From Dipetalonema caudispina (lineage: Eukaryota > Nematoda > Chromadorea > Rhabditida > Onchocercidae): a DNA stretch of 64,000 bases. Below are positions 24,522 through 38,949 of this stretch, piece after piece. The notes beneath the pieces are model-generated. The model was not told the DNA's origin. It ran no database searches and saw only the letters and a list, made by a program, of their open reading frames with translations. Position numbers and translations under genes: made by a program. The stretch spans positions 1 to 64,000 of the forward strand of contig JABVXV010000124.1 in the NCBI GenBank assembly GCA_013365325.1, given 5' to 3'. How positions within the stretch are numbered: position 1 is the stretch's first letter; each line of letters opens with the position of its first letter.

Positions 24522-27500
24522 TTACATAATTCCATCGATATTTATATCATTCATCTTCAAGTATTCCTTACGTGTAAGGATACGTCCTTTCCAGAGAAAT
24601 ACACGGCAATCTCCTTTTCGATTTCCAAATCGCAATGGTGACGTTTTATTGGCCAAAATTCGTACAAGACTTAGTTGGAAATTTACAGTTGCTGGACCAA
24701 ATCCACGAAGACGACCAAGTTGGAAGGTAATCTCACGTCGTACCTTACGACACACATCTTGTAATATCTGAAGCACAGCTGTTTTTTTTTTTTTTTCAAA
24801 TATATTGCAAGTTGGATTGAAAAAAGGAAATCACATTTTGAATTACAAAAATTAAACTAACTGGCATTCTTTCGTCATTGAAAATATCAAAGAATTCCAT
24901 GGAAGTAGAATTAAGTGGATACCATGATGGATCGATTTTGATTGATTCTGTTACTATTATTCGTTTTACCTGAATAAATTACAGGAGAATTGTCAGATAG
25001 TCTGAAATTGAAGTTAGATATTGCTTTGAAGAATGGTCTTATGATGAAGACAATTTCATTATGATGATTAAAACTAGCTGATCACTTCTAGTATTGCTAA
25101 ATTCATTTAGGTATCACTTTTCCCCGAAAAAAATTGCTGTTGCCAATTGGAAGTAATGGTTCTAAAATTAGCTCATAAAAGGTTAATTAACCTTCTCTAA
25201 TTGACTTTTAAATATAGAAAAATAAATGAAATAAGCTGAAAAAAGTACTGATGGTGGTAAGTGAACATTTGCAAGTTGTACGAAATCATTTAAAATCAGT
25301 GCTTCGAATGTTATTGTTGACAATGAATGGAACATTTTCAGGAGTTCAAATATTTGTTCGCTTGTTGAAGGCTGAATTTAGTTCGAATAAAATTGAAAGA
25401 AAGCGCAAATTTTTGTTTCAATTTTTTTAAATTCAATAATATTTGAGATTTTGTACATTTATTTATTTGTTAATTTACCTTAAGAAAAGTTCGTGCAAGC
25501 GTTAAATGATTCAAATGTTCCATAGTTGTCATCGTTTCTGCAACTTCCATAACAGCAGCACTACGATTCTAAATGTTAGTTAATTCGTAATAAATTTAAA
25601 ATTCAAAATTTTCTTGCACACTTGTACACGTAGAAATGATCATTATAAAGGTGATAATTTTTGAATGTTTAAATTTTTAAAGAAAATCGATGTATTACTT
25701 CAGCTGTAGCAGTTCCTTCCGGTACAATAACAGTTAGTAACAATTCTAAACGTCGTAAAGTGGTTGCTAATGCTCGACACATGATTAGCAATTGTCGAAT
25801 ACGCATTCGATGTGTACAAATTCGAAGATCTTCAATTGGAGCACAAATTTTATCCGGTGGTGGAACATCAGTTAAGGTTAGCGTTTCACGTATATGAAGC
25901 GTACGAAGATTTGGTAGTGTAAGGAAATCGCTCAAAGTATAAACAAGACTGAAAATTATTCCAAATTCATTTTCATTTACTGATCATATTTTTTAAATAA
26001 CAGTAATTATTACATTAATTATTCACTTTTCATCTATTCACTTTCAGCCTTAAAGAATAAACTTCCTTAAAATTAGCACTTTTTTTACATTATTTAATTT
26101 TGCTAAACTTATTTTATTAATTTTTGTGTCAGATAGTTATAACTAATATGGACGGGCATAGAATGCATAGAATATATTTATCCGAAAAATTGATGTAAAG
26201 ATTTGAAAATTTTTTTAACAAAATATTTGATTATAAATTTTTCAAGTGAAAGTTTGTGTTTTTTTCGCTAAAATTCTAAAAATCTTAAATTTCTCATCTT
26301 AAATTATCCCGTATGCTGCACAATTTTACAGTTTCCAATTTTCGTAACAACGCAAAAAATCCCTCTTCCGCTGATATCTTATTGCAACGATCCAAAAATC
26401 GCATTGTTGAAGATTCTACCAAAAGCGTTTTCACATTGCTGTAAAGTTATTTTCTGATTTTTCTAATTTTTTTTTTTTTTTTCAGTTTTTGGGAAGTATT
26501 CAGTCTCATATCATAGACTAAGTTATTTGGCCAATCATGCACATTTGTAGAATGAACAACTAGTCTCATTTGAAAATGTGTGTAAAAAAATATTAGTTTA
26601 TTAATATTCTATATAATTTAGTGAGACAATTCTTAAACAGGCTGAAATTCAAATTAAAATCTTAAATTAAAACAATGACTGTATTGTGTCGTAAAACATC
26701 AGAAATAACCGGAAATTATGAAGCATCGGGATAGCTTTAGTAGTACGAATTATGCCTACTGTAGGAGAATTAGTAATAGCTTGATAAGCATGCGTCACAA
26801 CCTGAAAATTTTTCTTTATCTGAATTTTTTATAATCGAATTTCATCAAATATATTTGTATTCATGATGAGAGAATGAAAGAACGAACGGTTTTATTTGCT
26901 CCATCTTCAATTGGTACTCTTGTCAAGTAAAGATGCTGAACATCGATCCAACTACTCAACTCTTCAGCTAACCTAAATTTTTTCCAGAAATTCAATGTTT
27001 AACAAATCATTCATACCTTTGCCTAGCATTGAGCAATAGGTAGCATTTTTTCATGTTTGATTCATTTATTTAATTCAATCGTATTTTTGGATTTATCAAC
27101 TTAATTCATTTAAAGTTTATTTCGACTGGGATTCTTAATGAGTAGTGATAATTTACGTAATTATTTACCCAAAAATTCGTTTAAAAAAAAAAAAAAAAAC
27201 CTTCTATTAAGGCAACAAATACGACATCGTGTAAGTGCATCACATAGATAGAAGATCATCTTGATAAGTTCAAACGGTAATGAAATCAGTGGATTTTGCT
27301 ATAAGTGTAATAAGCAATGTTAGGAAATAAAATATCACCCATAATAGATTTTATTGATCCGAAAAACTTGAAAATTCGATAGAAGAATGGAAGATAGATG
27401 AACTCACCAGCTTATGAATATTGTTGTTTAAACTTTTTAAACGAATAATTTCATCACGTTGTTCGGCAACATTATGCTTTAATATTGCTACTGTTTGGCG

Positions 27501-27647
27501 CAAATCTTCAATGGTTGATTCTCGACGTTCTAAAATTTCGCGCAAATGTTCCAATGTTGCGGTGCTTGTTTCAGTGCTTGAGCTTCCATTATCACTTTCA
27601 GCATCGTATGTTTGTAGTGAATTTTCTCTTTCCAATTGATCTTCCAT
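24522..27647 (-). CDS. F-box / leucine-rich repeat-like protein with N-terminal coiled coil
   Basis: Ten exons (27647-27408, 27298-27201, 26972-26888, 26801-26710, 26438-26322, 25948-25699, 25568-25479, 25371-25192, 24969-24862, 24767-24522) join in phase to 501 residues. Residues 1-80 are acidic, then heptad-like (LEHLREILERRESTIEDLRQ), suggesting a coiled coil. Residues 81-113 fit an F-box: PLISLPFELIKMIFYL, then the CDALTRCRICCLNRR part. The remainder has irregular leucine-rich segments (LETVKFLVYTLSDFLTLPNL, LRTLHIRETL). F-box proteins recruit substrates to SCF (SKP1-cullin) ubiquitin ligases through the LRR; the target cannot be inferred. Exon boundaries around 26322 use a weak donor (GTGCAG), chosen because it alone keeps the leucine pattern in frame. 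Confidence 0.75.
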
Positions 27648-27669
27648 TTTCCACTTTTCCTTTTTTAAA

Positions 27670-27680
27670 CTAAATTTTCT
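27670..27680 (-). other. possible SL trans-splice acceptor of the F-box gene
   Basis: On the minus strand AGAAAATTTAG ends about 22 bases before the start codon. Confidence 0.4.
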
Positions 27681-29090
27681 ATTACTAATTTTTTTTTCTC
27701 ACTATTCATTTGAGCAAATATTATTTGTTTCCATCATTTTTTTTATTTTTTCTTTTTTTTTGAAATTTTTCCAAAGTCAATAAACAAATCGTTAAGAACT
27801 TTTTTTTTTCGAAGATTTTAGATTTTATTTTCTTTTAAAATTCTTTTCTTATTTTCAGGAAATTTTCCCCTTACTTTTTTCCTCAATTTCAAATTTCCTT
27901 TTTATTTTCAGGAAATTTCCACCATATTTTCAGACAGATTTCAATGTTACTTTTTGTCAATCGGAAAAAGTGAAAGGTTTAATATAATAAAGTATGGAAA
28001 GTTGGTAATTTTTAATTTAAAGAAAAATGGTAAATTGTTGATGTATACATTATCGAAGAAATGGAAATTTTAATCTAAATTAAAAGAATGAATGAGTTAC
28101 ACGATATAGCGTAATGTGATTAGTAATGCATAAAGCTAAATAAGCTGCCTCTCGCAATTTGTAAAATACTAAAAATGACATAATATTTGTCCATTTCTCA
28201 TATTTACAGTTTTATTTTCATCACAATTTGATAACAATAATCAATAATGTATTTTAATGGAAATTTTTGAAAGGAAATGAACTAAAATACATCAAATGAT
28301 GCAATTTTTGGATTATATATCGATTTTATAAGTAAAGGTATGATTTGTAAGGCATTGCAAGGCCTTAAAAATTTCATAACACTCATTCGAAATTTGCAAA
28401 ATTAACACTCTTAGCACGAATTCCTTTAAATTTTGATTCTTCTAACAAATTAGCTACAGTAACCTAAGCTATTGAGCTTCAATTGTTGTCAGAGCTTTTG
28501 CAAGGGTCTATTTTTTGAACTTTCCCGCGTCCATAAGTGGAATCTAATCGAAGATGGACAGGTTGTTTTCTCCCTTCAGTTATGCTTCTTGACCTCTTCT
28601 CTCTTTCCCTCTCTTACGTTTTCTCTCTCTGTCTTTATTGCCTTGCGTATTATGGATTTTTGCGTACGTGAACAAATATTAGTGGGATACTTTTAATTGT
28701 TTCGTCACGTTTAACGTGTAATACTCAATTGTTACAAACTGTTACGTACATGACGACAATGTAGTATAGCTTTTGTTTATTTTTATATTTTTGCTTTTAT
28801 ATCTTTACTGCATCCTCTCTTTTCGAGCTTTTTTTTACTGCTATTATTAACACTATCACTATTCTTTCCTAGCAATATTATTAATATTATTATCATCATT
28901 ATATTATTATTGTTATTATTATCATCATTGTTTTTTACTAGGATATGTGTATCATCATTGTGTTTTTTCATTAGGAATATTATACGTCTTATTTGATTGG
29001 TGTATGTATCATTCATTGCTCGCTTTATTTATTTGCCGTATCATATTTTCGATCTGTCTATTGTTATGTTTAAATATGAATTTAACTCCC
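27681..29090. other. divergent intergenic region between F-box and DP genes
   Basis: The two genes are head to head across about 1.4 kb, so the region must hold both promoters. It contains T-rich tracts near 27690-27900, a pyrimidine-rich segment near 28590-28640 and imperfect ATT repeats at 28873-28930. No coding exon is supported. Confidence 0.5.
28873..28930. repeat. imperfect ATT trinucleotide repeat
   Basis: Interrupted ATT/ATC units on the plus strand, upstream of the DP gene. Confidence 0.75.
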
Positions 29091-29100
29091 TGTATTTTAG
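29091..29100 (+). other. probable SL trans-splice acceptor of DP
   Basis: TGTATTTTAG ends five bases before the DP start codon. Confidence 0.6.
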
Positions 29101-29105
29101 GAGTA

Positions 29106-32100
29106 ATGGATGAACGTGAAACGAGTAGCACTCCATCGGAACTTGCAAGTCATTTAGCACGCAGAGTTGTCACATCATCTGGTCAGAATAATTATAATGC
29201 TGTAAGTTTAAACTATAAAATAGTTGGATAAATAAACAATTAACATTGATTTATTGGTTGGATAAAATTGCTGCATTCTTTAATCTTTCGTGGAAGATGT
29301 TTATTGAGGTGTTACTTGAAGTCTTTTCATGGGACACTTTATTCAACTTCTTCAAATCAGTTTAGATTATTGTCTACTTATAAATCATTTAATGCTGTTG
29401 ATAAATTTCCAGGGAGCCGGAGCAGTAAGACGACTGTCAACTCACGTATCGGCTGGTCCACCTATATCAGTTTCTGCAGTGGTTCCAAATCGTTATATGC
29501 CTGTAACTCGTATAAGCACACATCCAGCTGGTAGTTCGTCTGTATACCAATCAAAACGACCTCTATCAAGTAATTATGCGTGTGATCTTCAATTAATACG
29601 GAAATTTCCTCGCAGTACCGATAAATCCAAAGGCTTGCGGCATTTCAGTACCAAAGTTTGCGAGAAAGTGAAGGAAAAAGGACACACGAATTATAATGAG
29701 GCATGCGCTACTGCTGTTTCTTTCCTCTTTTCATTAAACTTCAATTTATATGAATATATAAAGTTTTCAAAGAGATAGTCTTCTATCGATTCTTCTTTTC
29801 ATCTATCTTATTATTATAGTGAAATTCGCAGTACTTTTGTTTTGAAACGTGTAAGAAGGCTAAGAATTGTTAACTGTATCATTCAGCAAATATATCAAGT
29901 GATATTCTATGAATTACTAAATTTACTTGTATCTTCCAAAGCACTTCATTTTCTTTTTTTGTGAGAAAATTGAATGCTTGTCAAGGGAATCTTTCTTAGG
30001 TAGCTGATGAGCTCGTTTCTGAGTATTTTGATTCAGCCGATGTTCAACCTACAGATACGGTATGTCTTTGTTTTAAAATTAGCACAATTTGTTGGAAAAT
30101 CGTATAAATTTTAGCCGGAAAGAGAAAATTAAATGCCTTCTCTTATCTTTGAATAAGTCAGTTCAAATTTTCAGAGATGTCCTAGTTCTGGGAATGAATG
30201 AGATGTAAGCTTATATGAATAGAAAAAGAAAAGAAAAATTCAAATTAAAAAGTAGTTACTAATAAGTTCAAATGAAAGTAAAATTTCGATTAATGAAGGA
30301 TAAGTAATTGTAACGGAAGATAAGGATTATTATAGTTTAAGAATTTGTGGTTCGTAATTTTATCCTTCGTAAGTTACGTAAGCATTTGTCTTTTCCAAAA
30401 ATATTCAGGAAAAGCAACAGTATGATATGAAAAATATTCGACGTCGTGTCTACGATGCATTAAATGTGCTAATGGCTATGAATATCATTGAAAAAGAAAA
30501 GAAAGAAATTCGATGGGTTGGATTACCAACATCATCAGTGCAGGAATGTCGTAAGTTAGAGGAAGAAAAAGCAAAGCGACAGGAACGAATACGTCACAAA
30601 TCCGACCAGCTTCAGGAGCTTATAATACAGGTAAACCCATTTATTGGTTGCTGATTTATTAATTCTTGCCGTTATATAAACCTAGTTTGTTGGTGACTGA
30701 TACAAAAACTCAGCTGCGTTGATCGGTGATGTCGCATTTCATAAGTTTTGAGGTTTAAGCTGACAAATTCTATTCCTTCTTTGCAGAATGCTGTAACTTG
30801 TCAAAATATTCTGACGATTTATTTTTAAAAGATTATGGTACCAAATTAATATTACAATTGGGGCTTTTTTGGCGAAACGAAATTTATTTAGTTTAAGCTC
30901 ATATTGGGCTAATACGGTACTGATACGAGAATTTACATCGTCTTTAAACATAGACAAACTTCACAGTATCTTTTCAGCTTGTGGCATACAAAACCTTGGT
31001 GGAAAAAAATCGCGAACTGGAACGTGATAACGGTCGTCCAAAGGAGGATTCGATACTTTATTTACCATTTATTATTGTCAACACAGCAAAGAAAACATTC
31101 ATCGATTGTGCTATTTCCCATGACAAGTTTGTCGGCAGCTTTCTTTTTATTGCATTTCTTGCAAAATATGATAATCTTTGCTCTCATGTACTTAGTCGTA
31201 ACCGCAGTTCTGATTTCTAAATCTGTGAAGTATGACTAAACAATTACCCTTCCATTTGACTGTATTGCTTATTTCTAAAACTTATATTCATATCCACGAG
31301 AAAATACTGAGCACGGTAGCTGTCATCAAAAGGGGCACTTTCTAGGCGTAAAATATATAGTGCATGAAATAGAAATGTTTTTAGCTTTGAAATCTAATAT
31401 TTCATTACTCGTAATTTTTTGTAATCCGGTCGGTCTAGACAGATTTTTGTTACCTTCCTTCAAAAAACTTTATTAATAATTTTTTTCTCCTATCAACTCT
31501 TCTCTTATAATTTCAAATTTTCAGATACTTTTTTGGCTCTCAAAAAGAATATTTCTGTCCAGGCACTTTGATATCCCCGTTGCCATAGCTTATTATTGCG
31601 ATACATACATTTAAACTAGATAGATATTAGTCTATTTATATCGATAATATCTAACATTTTAAGGACAGAATATTTGTTCAATTTTGATCAGCCATTCGAA
31701 ATTCACGATGATATCGAAGTGCTCAAAAGGCTTGGACTTGCATATGGCTTAGATCGCGGTGAAGTTAGTGATGTTGATCGTAATAAAATCAAGTCGTATT
31801 TGCCCCTTTGTCTTCGCGATTATGTCGATCAAATTATTGATGGTGGGCCTTGTGATTTTTGAACAAGTTAAATGATGATTCTTCATTAATACTGTGGGAA
31901 GCTGACATTTGCTTTATGCGATTGGATTCAAGTTTATTTCATAACTTTGATTCTTCTTTTCATCTGATATTTCCAAGTTATGGAAGTAAGAATTTGTTTT
32001 AATACAATTCCAAGAAAATATAATAGTGATTGCATCTTCCATTTTCTCAAATTTCTTTTACAGGCACTTGGAATAATGCTTCCTACGATATCTCATCGAA

Positions 32101-33070
32101 CATTGTTCCAGCTGTTAACACATCGCAAGATAATAAACAGTAAGCTTAAATTATTGAAAAAATTGTATTTGTATGTACTTCATTCTAAATTGGATGCATA
32201 GATATATTACTGGATGAATTATGAAATATTTCATTAATGGGACTCTTCAGAAAGTCTTGACTTGAATTTCAGGACTGTTTATGCCATAGCCTCTACACCG
32301 CGCGTTGAACAATCGCCAGTTAATATTCCACAAGGTTACCACCAACCAAAACGTTTAACATCATCTTCAGCTCGAGTTATCCCACCTGTTCTTCCACGAA
32401 CTGTGGTTACTGGTACCAGCGCTCTTCAAACAGACTCGGATTCGGTCATTTTCTGTTGCCTTGTTTTAATATGATTTTTGAGAACAAATAAACTAGAAAG
32501 TTATGATACATTCTTGATGGTTTCCTTCTGATAACATAACTTTTCTTTTTTCAGAAATTCATAACAGCAAGCTCGAATGGATATCGCACTATTCGTGCAC
32601 CAGTGCAACGCTATAATGTACAACAAGAAGGTTCAAGCAGCACACAACAAAGGGCATTTAATACAAACAGACAAGTTGCTTACACCATTCAGGTATTTTT
32701 TTGGCATTTTCTGTATTCTTGAAATTCACTGCAATGTCACGAGTTATTTAATGTCTTATCAAATAATACCAGTTATTTACTTTTTCTGATTGATGGTATC
32801 AACTACCCTTTGTTGGCATCAATATAGTTTGAACTCGAGGTATTAGGCTTTACTTAATGTTTTAATATGACGTTATGAATGTCCGAAGGAATTGAAAATT
32901 TCGAACATAGCACCCTTATTGTAGTTTGCTGACTCTTAAATGTCAAGGATTGCTTTATTTTAAATAAGATTAATGTAATTTAGGATACCGGACAAGAGCA
33001 GCTTTCTGAAGAACGACATTATGAAGAAGTATATGAAGAAGAAGAGGAAGAAAATTTAGGCTATGAATAG
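29106..33070 (+). CDS. dpl-1: transcription factor DP (E2F dimerisation partner)
   Basis: Ten exons (29106-29201, 29413-29700, 30000-30059, 30409-30630, 30978-31126, 31664-31842, 32064-32139, 32273-32444, 32555-32692, 32984-33070) join in phase to 488 residues. The winged-helix DNA-binding domain begins near residue 105 ([14 protein letters not shown]) and contains the [20 protein letters not shown] segment at 159-178, including the DP RRRVYD DNA-contact motif. The dimerisation region follows ([40 protein letters not shown]). The C-terminus is acidic ([12 protein letters not shown]), as in animal DP proteins. DP pairs with E2F to control S-phase and developmental genes in the nucleus. The exon 2/3 intron seems to start with GC rather than GT (see findings). 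The exon 8 donor (GTCATT at 32445) is weak. Confidence 0.95.
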
Positions 33071-36000
33071 TTTGATGCTTATAACGCAGCCACAAAGCAT
33101 TGTATTCTGAAATTATTGTTTCAAGCTTCCATATGTGCACTAGTCTGTATATTTCATGTGATGATTCATGGTTGAGTGTGTTCCTATTATTAATAATTTG
33201 AGCTATTTTTAGCTGAAGTGTGGACAGAAATTATTCCATAAGAGAAATGTTCAACAACTTAATTGATAGATAGAACATTTAATGTTTGTGTGGTTGTCAG
33301 CTTCCAATAGATATTCATCAAGATCAGTGCAATTTACTAAATAATCACGTAGTTATTATCCAGTTGTTAATGCGCAGAGAATGGTATTTGGAGCCCATTT
33401 TTTATCTCAGAAATGTGGTGCAGAAATGATCCTTCCATTCATTGAGGAAGGGTTGTCTAAAAGTTCCTAGTTAAGTTGTTGTTTGTCCATTTATCAATAT
33501 GCGTAGTTTATATGATATAAAATTGTCAAGACAGTTTATTATTTATTATTTTTGCACTGTTAACTAATTTGAAAATCTCTCAGTCATTTTTTTCAACTCA
33601 TTCTTATTTGTTTGCAGTTTTTTAGGGTCATTATTATTGCATGTTTCATCCATTTCTGCGAATAATTAACTTTTATCTTGGATAAGCTGTGAAAATATAT
33701 TTTTCGATGGGATTTTTTTTGCATTGCTACATATTTGTATTTGCACATTTGCAGTGATATTATTTTGATTTTTGCAAAAAATTTTAGTATTGCAGTATGT
33801 GGCTTGCTTCCCAGAACACAAAAGTTTTTGAATTTCTAAATACTGCGATATTATAAGGTTGTTTCAATTGAACTACTTATAATTGCTGAATAAGTAGGAC
33901 TTAGTGAATATGTCAATATCTTTGAATGAAATATTATGGGGTAAGGATCCGACTTTTTAATGGGACACTGCTGGATAACTATCAGTTGCTGAATGAAATA
34001 TGAACAGGAAGTAGAGTTGAAGGTATTGCTTCAAGAAGGAAGCTTTTGTCGACTTTATTGATTCTGTGTTTTTTATGGTATGCTGTTGGAGCATTTCGAA
34101 TAACATTCATAAATTTTGTTGTGTGGAGTAAAAATCAATAGATCGATATTAATTAGATAATAGGTTATTAGCGTTAATTCTTCCAGTTTACTTGTCGCCA
34201 TCTATGATTTAATCAACTCTAATTAAACCAAAGATGTTTTCTCTATAGGTAACAACGAAGTTAACTTTTAATAAGAATGCGGACAATTTCAGATCATGTA
34301 AGTTATCAGGGATTTCTTGGGTAATCATTTAAGATTGCTCATGGATAGATTGGAAATGAATGCGGGGGTCCTTCCGATTATGTTTGGAACTATTTAATCT
34401 ATCAGAATTTCTAAATGGTATTGATTCTTTTAGGTCTATCGCGAGAAATAAACTGATCTGGGGAAATGGTATCTTGTGACTAGTTTGAGATGTTTATGAG
34501 TTAGTAGCGGTTGTTGCAGTTAAAATAAAAGTTTCACTTGCACTTTACATGTTGCATTACTTTTACAGAAGATGGAAGAAATTCTGGCAAGTTTGCATAT
34601 CATAAATTTTATCAATTGCAGTTACGGAATTTGGTGCAAGTATTGTTGGTACAAATAATAATTAAAGCCTATTCTACCATTTCATGCCATCAATTAAATT
34701 TCATTCAAGGACTTTTAATACTCATTTCCATTGATTTCAATTCAGAATCCCAAATTTCATTCAAAGAATTGTATTTTGGCGATGCTCACGTTTTTTTGGC
34801 ATCCGTTTCCATTTCCTATTTGTCAAATTTCATTACATGAACCCAAAAAGCTTTTACTTCTGGCCAGTAATTTCATGACAGATGATATCATATCTTGAAA
34901 TCAGTGATTTAAAATTTGCATTCCTAGTAACGAAACAACTTTCTCGTGAATTTGTGGAGAAACAAGGCTATTAAATTACAAGGATTGTGATTTTAAAATG
35001 AAAGCTATTGTATCTGGTTCTTCAACCTAATCATTTTTATAGCAAATAATTTTGATAGAAATTAGGTGGAAATATTAGTTTCATTGACTGGAACATAAAC
35101 AACAAAGAAATTCAGCCTGGGATTGATTTTACTGCTCTGGGAAGGATATTTTCGAGAATTTCAAATATGATTTACGCATTTCCTGGAAGAAATTGCACAA
35201 ATTACCAATCATGGGAATTTGTTTCACTCTCACATAGAAATTACCTAATTCTCCTTTCTTATGAAATAGTTATGTGACTTTTCCAGGATATTATGATAAT
35301 TAATTTTGGGTCAGGGAACTGTTTTTATGCTATATTTGAATAACAGCCAAATTGCTAACTGTATGATTCTGCTGTTCAAATGCTTGGTTCATCAAATATG
35401 AATGCATGTGGATACATTATTGGAAATTTAAATTATCTAAATATGCTGTATAAATAGATGCAATGGTTTTAAAACTTTAGATGAAAAGAAGCAAATCCTG
35501 GCCGGAACTAGAGAAACGCTATTTTTTAATTTATTCTACCAATACTTTTTACTAGTTACATCTGATCTTACATTAAATTTAGTTATTTAAAATGTAAGGA
35601 AAACATTTTGTAAGGTGTTACAAGACTACTACTGTGAATTGAAGACGGTAATCTGAATAGATTAAACGAAAAGATTCCAAAATTAACTTCATAGATATAA
35701 AATTTTACCTTTCGGTGATATCATAAGTACGGTTGACAAAGAAGTTTCATCTTTCGGTAACATTACAAGCATGAATGACATACATGCGACGTTAAACTAA
35801 GAGATGTTAATACTACTACCATACCGATCGTCGTATAAAACGTTGAATATTGAAGAAATCATTAAAAATGTTTCTTTAAATAGCAGAGGTATTAGTAAGC
35901 CTTATTTACGATACTTTTCAGTGAAATATGAAAAAAGTTACTGATTACGATTAATAACTTCTAACTTAAACATTATAATCTTCTGCTTAGTGTTGGATTG

Positions 36001-37402
36001 GATATCAGAATGAAATTTTGAATTGAAATGCTAAGCGTAATAAGCATAAATTGAATTCAATTCAAAGATCTAAGAGTTCTAAGAGTATCAATTTTGTTCA
36101 AGTTATATTTCAATACAATGATTAACTCTATCTAATGAAAAAAGTTCTAAGATTGTCAATTTGAAAAGTTTTGTTAAAAACTATTATTAATTGTGCCCCA
36201 TAAAAGTTATGGTTAAAGTGGTCCTTTCCAACACTTTGACTTTTTTTTTAGACGTCTTTGGCTAATATTTCATTTCCAACATCTGCCATTTCAATTTCAG
36301 ACCAAATAAATATGTTTACATTAAATCAGAATCAATGTATGACAAATATTAGCTGTATGTCAACTTTTTTTAAAAATAAAAATTAAAAGCAAGAATTGAA
36401 ATTAATCAGCTGGATGATATTATTATCAAATTGTCGATAATACTTCAGCTTTTATATTTTTTCGCAGATGGATAATCCGTGGAGGTTTACATTTCCATCA
36501 AAACTTCTCGGTCATTGATTTTTTTTTTACTTTTGGATTTAATTTCAATCGATAACTTCTATTATATTAATCAAATTTCTCTAAAACTGCTCCTAAATGT
36601 TTATTGAAAATGTGGTTTAAAAAATTCTCACAAAATCAACAAAAGTAACAAAAAAAAAATTCTTCAATTTTGAGGTGTAAAAGTTTGTGTTTTAATCATT
36701 TCTGAAAAAGATTTTACAGCAGAAGGGTCTATGTTTGTATATTTTTAGTGGATCATACATTATAAAATGCAATATAAATTACAAAAAAAAAAAAAAAAAA
36801 TGATGAAATTTTAGCAAACAATTTAATGTAAAATTAAAAAAAAATTGGTTGTTCTTGCAATTTCTTATCGAAAAAAAAGCTTTATTTTCATGGATTTCAG
36901 TGTTCCAATGGTAAAACTTTTCTTTTTTGTGAGCTTTAATCAATCATTTTTCATAAGCAAATAATAAATGCATTGCATTAATCGTTAACATTCTACTTGC
37001 TTTTCATATTAAGTTAATTAATGAATGTTACGATTTGGACTGGCTTAACATTGTTTCAGTTTGCTTTTATTCAAAAACAATCTGGTCGAGGAAATTAATT
37101 TCTGAATTGTTTGATCGTTTTAAAATGGAAAATAATGTTGCAATGATTGTAAATTTCGATAATTTATTAACTTTTAGCAGTTAATTTCTCACTTTAATCT
37201 TCCAAGTATTATTTGATTTATTCAGATATTATTTCAAAATGTTATAATGTATCAGTTAAGCTAAACTTTAGATGACAACAATAGTACTGGTGTTGGTGAT
37301 AATCAATAATATTCCAAGCATTGCTGTTGCACTTAGCAACCGTATTGCTGTAATTATTTCGTATTGAAATCATTGGGAAAAAGCTAAAAATGGGAATATT
37401 TG

Positions 37403-37427
37403 TTTTTTTTTTTTTTTTTTTTTTTTT
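37403..37427. repeat. poly-T tract
   Basis: Twenty-five consecutive T. Confidence 0.9.
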
Positions 37428-38874
37428 GTGAAATAATACATTTTGCCTGATTTCATTCCATTTTTATTCATTTATTGAAAAACATTTGGATATTTTCACA
37501 TTACTTTCTATTGTTCAACTGATTCTGTCCCATAACCTATTTTAGCTTCTTCTTGGCTTCTATTATTGTTATGATAAGTTAGAATTATTGATTGTGTTTA
37601 CAAATTACTAAATTAAAAAATTCTTTTATTAAGCAGATAACTCAAAATTGCTATTATATTTAGTTTGATTTCTAATTTTCTCATAAAAGAGTAGTTGAAA
37701 TTAAATCTCTTATCACTTTTTTAACTCATTTATTCCATGATTTCACTTTCATTGAATAATCAACTACTTCTGCAGATGAAGTTTTTCTCATTTTTCATTT
37801 TCTCAGCTTGGTAAAAATTTTGCTTGTAATTAACTAATGAAACTAATTAACTATCAGCAATAATCAAAGTAATATTGAAAATGAGCTGTGGGAAATTTTG
37901 ATTTTCAAAAATATTCAAAATTTTTTTTACTGAACATTCAATAAACATATCGTAATCTTTCAATATGCAGAAAAAAAAAAAGACGGAAATGGACGTAATT
38001 GGTCGTTTAATATTCACATTTTGTGCTCCACTAACTTCTTTGTACTTCATCACATGATTTGTCATCCTAAATTACATTTTATTGAAAAATTGAAGTTGAT
38101 TTGAAGCCTAAGTATATGTACTATTCCTTTGAAAATTTCTTTTCCAATTAATGTTTATTATATTTTAGAAGACGAAATAGCGAGAATGGAATTTAAACTG
38201 TACTAGTTATAATTTAAAAAAAAAAGAATGTCTTTTATTGCGATTTCAAGATTTATCAAAATAAATATGGTAATTGTTAGAACTAAATTTTAAATTTGTA
38301 AATGAAGGCTGAGCTATTAAATGTAAATTAATACAGTAATTGAGCAAAAACTTTAAAAATTGGTAAGATTTTGAAAAATTGAATTTGTTAATTAACCACA
38401 TCCAGTGGATCATTACAAATTTGTATTTTTAATATTCCAATAGTTTCGAGACTGTAGAAGAGAAAGAGAGATTCAAAGAAGAACTGTCATTTTTTGTGAT
38501 AAGTATTTCTAAAATAATATTTTGAATAAGAGTGAGGGAGAGAGAGAGAGAGGAAAACAACTTTTCCTTAAAATAGTAACATTTTACATATTTGATGTCA
38601 TATTATACCAAGAATTTCAACACTTTGAAAAGAATTTTAAACTTTTAAAATAATTTCGAAATTGTTTTGACTGAAAATGGGTCGATTTTTTTAAGAGATG
38701 GATGAATCATTATAAATGGAGAAGTGCAACAACAGTAAGTGTTTAAAAAAAAGGAGAATTTTTATGTTAAAGAGGTATTGAAGATTTTTTCAGAGCTCTT
38801 ACATCGAATTAAAATGAGTCATCAGTTTTGAAGTCGGGAAGTTACGAAAAATCCGAAAGTAGGAAAACCTGAAT

Positions 38875-38949
38875 GGGCGGTTCGACATCCTATACTTTAC
38901 GCCGTTTCATCCTTTCAGTTACGTATTCGAGGAAGACTGTATATATAAA
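38875..38949 (+). promoter_or_regulatory. promoter-like GC box and TATA element
   Basis: GGGCGG at 38875-38880 is followed by TATATATAAA at 38940-38949, in a locally GC-richer patch of an AT-rich desert. The nearest downstream gene on this strand is the small heat-shock gene at 41249. This is motif matching only. Confidence 0.25.

Noticed and set aside
26480..26564. Extra exon candidate (RLVVHSTNVHDWPNN) in the F-box gene
   Set aside because: It has an atypical acceptor and no GT donor in the phase needed; exon 26801-26710 joins directly to 26438-26322 in frame.
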